From positions 1-51,941 of the forward strand of contig LCJJ01000003.1 in NCBI GenBank assembly GCA_000999175.1: a stretch of 51,941 nt of DNA. Reading direction: 5' to 3'. This stretch comes from Parcubacteria group bacterium GW2011_GWB1_44_7 (GTDB lineage: Bacteria; Patescibacteria; Paceibacteria; UBA9973; DSPV01). This document shows positions 49,275-51,941 of the stretch, piece by piece. The position numbers were made by a program, and so were the translations under genes. The notes under the pieces are model-generated. The model made no database searches. It was not told the origin of the DNA and worked only from the letters and a program-made list of their open reading frames with translations. The stretch's first letter is position 1, and the number at the start of each line of letters is the position of its first letter.

Positions 49275-49916
49275 ATGAATGAATACGAATCAAAACTAAA
49301 AGATGTGATAAAAGGCAGGGTGGTTGTTTATATTGACGCGGCCAATCTTGAGCGGTCAGTCAAAGATATGTTTGTGCGACCGGATGATGTTCCAGACAAT
49401 TTGAAAAATCTGCCGACAGATACTTTATGTTGGTCGGTTGATTATAAAAAACTTAACGAGTTTTTTAGGAATCTGGGCAATTTTCAAGGAGTCAGGTTTT
49501 ATACAGCCGAATTTGATAGTGAAGGTCATCATAAATTTAGGTATTTTTTGGATAAAGGATTAAAGTTTAAACTTATTACAAAACCAATCAAAGAATATGG
49601 AGACCACACGATAAACGCCCCGCACCGCAAGGCGAATTTTGACGTTGAAATCGCCGTTGATTCTACATTTTCAATGAAAGATTTTGATACGCTGATTCTT
49701 TTTTCTGGAGATTGCGATTTTGATTATTTAATCAAGTTTTTGCGCGGAAATGAAAAAGTGGTAATAGGGTTTTCTAGGTCAGGTCATGTAGCAAAGGAAT
49801 TACCGCCGGCATTGTCGCATTATTTTGATATAGCAAACTTTAGGACAAATCTTTTACAGGTTGGCGTCAGAAAAGCAAAGAGCCCCGAGCCTTTCGGCCC
49901 GGGACCCCGCAATTGA
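49275..49916 (+). CDS. NYN-domain (LabA-like PIN) protein
   Basis: A 213-residue protein with the NYN pattern: VVVYIDAANLERSVKDMF (first Asp), GVRFYTAEFD, HRKANFDVEIAVDSTF (Asp of the K-x-x-D-V motif) and DTLILFSGDCDFDYLIKFLRG (the SGDxDF acidic motif). All likely metal-binding acidic residues are present, so it is probably an active RNase-like nuclease. It is the intact counterpart of the broken NYN gene on the other side of the type III system. The last residues (SPEPFGPGPRN) are encoded by a GC-rich hairpin around 49882-49907, so the C-terminus may have been formed by a terminator-like palindrome. Confidence 0.88.
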   Translation: MNEYESKLKDVIKGRVVVYIDAANLERSVKDMFVRPDDVPDNLKNLPTDTLCWSVDYKKLNEFFRNLGNFQGVRFYTAEFDSEGHHKFRYFLDKGLKFKLITKPIKEYGDHTINAPHRKANFDVEIAVDSTFSMKDFDTLILFSGDCDFDYLIKFLRGNEKVVIGFSRSGHVAKELPPALSHYFDIANFRTNLLQVGVRKAKSPEPFGPGPRN

Positions 49917-49999
49917 TATCATTTGGCACTACTGCCAGATGTGCTTACAGGTTATCAAATGGCAACCAAGAAGTCAATGAAACTGGGGATAACAATAAA

Positions 50000-51094
50000 A
50001 TGAAAAAAGTTGATAAGATATTTTTGATTATTGTCGGGTTGCTGGTTGCCGCCGGCCTTTTGATTTTTTTGTCGGCGGCGATGGGATTATTGGTCAGGGA
50101 AAGCGGCGCTAGTTTCGGTTCAGTGGCTTTGAAGCAAATTTTCTTCGGTTTATTGCCCGGTTTGCTTTTGCTATGGGGCGCTTCTAAAATTCCGTTGATT
50201 TATTTACGGCGATACGCTTTGTATATTTTTATTTTTTCATTAGTGATAACGGCTTTGGTTTTCATTCCCGGTATTGGTGTGGCATACAAAGGAGCGCATC
50301 GGTGGATTTTAATTTTCGGCCAATCGTTTCAGCCGTCCGAACTTTTAAAAATCGGTTTTGTAATTTACTTCGCCGCTTGGCTGTCCGGTTTTAGGGTGCG
50401 CGCCGCCGAATTCAAATATGGTCTACTGCCTCTGGTGATTTTGTTAACAATAATCGGCGTTTTGATTCTTAATCAGCCGGACACCGATACATTTTTGGTA
50501 TTTTTCGCTACCGGTTTTGTGATGTATTTAGCTGGCGGCGGAAAGTGGCGACAGGCCATCCTGCTTTTTTTTGCCGCAGTTTTGCTTGTTGCGGTGTTGG
50601 CTTTTTCAAATAATTATGTAATGAAGCGTTTCCAGACATTTTTTAATCCTAACGCCGACCCGACGGGCGCCAGTTATCAGATTCATCAATCGCTTATTGC
50701 CATCGGTTCCGGCGGTTTGACCGGCCGCGGTTTTGGCCAAAGCATTAGGAAATTTAGTTATTTGCCGGAGCCGATGGGCGATTCTATTTTCGCTGTGGTC
50801 GGCGAAGAATTCGGTTTTGTCGGCGGCGCTCTTTTAGTTTTGCTTTTTACCGCTTTTGCTTGGCGCGGACTTTGGATTGCCAATCGGGCTCCCGACACCT
50901 TTACCAGTTTAATGGTTGTCGGTATTGTAGTGATGATTGTATCTCAATCATTTATTAACATGGCGGCGATGCTCAATATCATACCGCTTTCCGGCACGGC
51001 GCTGTTGTTTATCAGCAAAGGCGGCACAACATTGTTGTTTGCTCTCGCCGAAGTCGGCATGATTTTAGGCGTCTCCCGACATATCCGGAAATAG
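50000..51094 (+). CDS. ftsW: FtsW/RodA-family lipid II polymerase
   Basis: A 364-residue SEDS-family membrane protein with about ten helices. Diagnostic segments are GAHRWILIFGQSFQPSELLKIGFVIYFAAWL, LILNQPDTDTFLVFFATGFVMYLAGG, YQIHQSLIAIGSGGLTGRGFGQSIRKFSYLPEPMGDSIFAVVGEEFGFVGG, and the end ALAEVGMILGVSRH. It polymerises glycan strands at the septum; position next to murG favours FtsW over RodA. The start at 50000 (MKKVDKIFLIIVGLL) fits; the longer frame from 49913 would begin inside the upstream NYN gene. Confidence 0.94.
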   Translation: MKKVDKIFLIIVGLLVAAGLLIFLSAAMGLLVRESGASFGSVALKQIFFGLLPGLLLLWGASKIPLIYLRRYALYIFIFSLVITALVFIPGIGVAYKGAHRWILIFGQSFQPSELLKIGFVIYFAAWLSGFRVRAAEFKYGLLPLVILLTIIGVLILNQPDTDTFLVFFATGFVMYLAGGGKWRQAILLFFAAVLLVAVLAFSNNYVMKRFQTFFNPNADPTGASYQIHQSLIAIGSGGLTGRGFGQSIRKFSYLPEPMGDSIFAVVGEEFGFVGGALLVLLFTAFAWRGLWIANRAPDTFTSLMVVGIVVMIVSQSFINMAAMLNIIPLSGTALLFISKGGTTLLFALAEVGMILGVSRHIRK

Positions 51095-51118
51095 TTTTAT
51101 GATATTATTATAAGTATT

Positions 51119-51941
51119 ATGAAAATACTTTTAACAGGCGGGGGAAGCGGCGGGCATTTTTATCCGATAATCGCGGTGGCGGAAGCGATTCGCAAACTGG
51201 TTCGAGTGGAAAAACTAATCGCGCCGGAATTGTATTTTATGTCTGATTTCCCCCGTGACGAAAAATTGCTTTATGAGAATGAAATAATTTTCAAACAAGT
51301 CAGTGCCGGCAAAATCCGCCGCTATTTTTCTTTGTTAAATTTTACTGATTTGTTCAAGACATTTTTCGGCGCGTTCAAAGCGATTGCCGTCGTCTACGGC
51401 ATTTACCCTGATGTGATTTTCGGCAAGGGCGGTTACGCCAGTTTTCCGGCGCTTTTGGCGGCGAGAATTTTCGGGATTCCGGTAATTATTCACGAATCCG
51501 ATTCTGTGCCCGGCAAAGTTAATTTGTGGGCGGGCAAGTTTGCCGTCAAAGTTGCCGTATCTTATCCGGAAGCGGCACGCTACTTTTCGGCTGACAAAGT
51601 CGCCTATGTCGGTAATCCAATCAGAGAAAGCATTAAGAGTCCGGCAACGGAAGGCGTTCGGGAATATTTTAACTTTACGGCTGATTTGCCGGTGGTGCTC
51701 ATTATCGGCGGTTCGCTGGGCGCGGAATTGATTAATGATATTGTGCTCGGGGCTTTGCCGACGCTTTTACAAAAGTATCAAATTATTCATCAAACCGGCA
51801 AGAAGCAGTTTGCTTTGGCTAAGGAAACTGCCGGGGTGGCGCTCGGTGAAAATAGTCCGTTACTGGCGCGTTATAAAGTTTACGAATATTTGGATGATTT
51901 GCCACTGAAAATGGCCGCCGGCGCGGCTGACGCGGTTGTCA
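51119..51941 (+). CDS. murG: UDP-N-acetylglucosamine transferase MurG, 3' end off the window
   Basis: About 274 residues of a GT28 glycosyltransferase that converts lipid I to lipid II. The N-terminal glycine-rich loop is ILLTGGGSGGHFYPIIAVAEAI; GIYPDVIFGKGGYASFPALLAA, PVIIHESDSVPGKVNL and VAYVGNPIRESI follow, and the C-terminal domain opens PVVLIIGGSLGAELIND. The frame is open at the end of the window, so the C-terminus is missing. TATTAT (51106-51111) ends 7 bases before the ATG. It follows ftsW by 24 bases as in many dcw clusters. Confidence 0.95.
   Translation, partial: MKILLTGGGSGGHFYPIIAVAEAIRKLVRVEKLIAPELYFMSDFPRDEKLLYENEIIFKQVSAGKIRRYFSLLNFTDLFKTFFGAFKAIAVVYGIYPDVIFGKGGYASFPALLAARIFGIPVIIHESDSVPGKVNLWAGKFAVKVAVSYPEAARYFSADKVAYVGNPIRESIKSPATEGVREYFNFTADLPVVLIIGGSLGAELINDIVLGALPTLLQKYQIIHQTGKKQFALAKETAGVALGENSPLLARYKVYEYLDDLPLKMAAGAADAVV

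Noticed and set aside
49882..49907. Independent terminator ending the second NYN gene
   Set aside because: The hairpin is inside the coding frame, has a mismatch and no T-run; noted only as an oddity of the C-terminus.

Overview
The window looks like a chromosome segment of a Candidate Phyla Radiation (Patescibacteria, Parcubacteria-like) bacterium. The support is a moderately AT-rich genome with short intergenic spaces, dispersed division and cell-wall genes (murB-murD-murC, mraY, ftsW, murG), a truncated holB, small two-helix membrane proteins and a DUF4015 protein. This is family recognition from translated sequence only; no search was run. The first ~850 bases are the exception: they are GC-rich, encode two genes of a different style, and are joined to the rest inside two broken genes, so they are probably a chimeric join.

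Layout. 1-~865: foreign GC-rich piece (DUF4411 PIN-like and ImmA/IrrE-like genes). ~860-3556 (minus): sugar kinase, 2-hydroxyacid dehydrogenase and class II aldolase. 3606-9222: ileS with an inserted histidine-phosphatase domain, mreB, holB, tRNA-Ser and tRNA-Glu. 9269-19952: a HlyD/MacB-type export operon split by a 7-kb diversity-generating retroelement (DGR). 20096-23930: frr, a Bro-N protein, rseP and a phosphomannomutase interrupted by two stops. 23955-28015: a candidate small RNA, then murB, murD and murC. 28081-31816: small genes, DUF4015, a broken type II restriction-modification pair and a pilin-like membrane protein. 31974-42681: gyrA, ftsX, hicBA, pyrG, small single-gene cassettes, an EamA transporter, scpB, a D-Ala-D-Ala carboxypeptidase and mraY. 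42781-49916: a type III restriction-modification island flanked by two NYN-domain genes. 50000-end: ftsW and the start of murG.

The standout is the DGR at 10869-17879. A 1118-residue MoxR-like AAA+ ATPase carries two variable repeats (VR1 13285-13399, VR2 14106-14218) at the ends of two tandem C-terminal modules. A template repeat (14463-14577), an Avd-like gene on the opposite strand, a DGR-type reverse transcriptase and a vWA/HExxH partner follow. By hand alignment 14 of 14 (VR1) and 13 of 14 (VR2) differences from the template fall on template adenines. This suggests an ATPase-vWA machine whose binding tips are diversified by retro-mutagenesis.

Other recurring themes: many genes have a -10 box, often extended (TGnTAnnnT), only 6-9 nt before the ATG, which suggests leaderless mRNAs. 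Short perfect inverted repeats sit inside several core coding sequences. Several genes are broken or altered in simple ways: an 18-codon gap in gyrA, a 98-bp duplication in a NYN gene, a frameshift in a restriction enzyme, and tandem stops in the phosphomannomutase.
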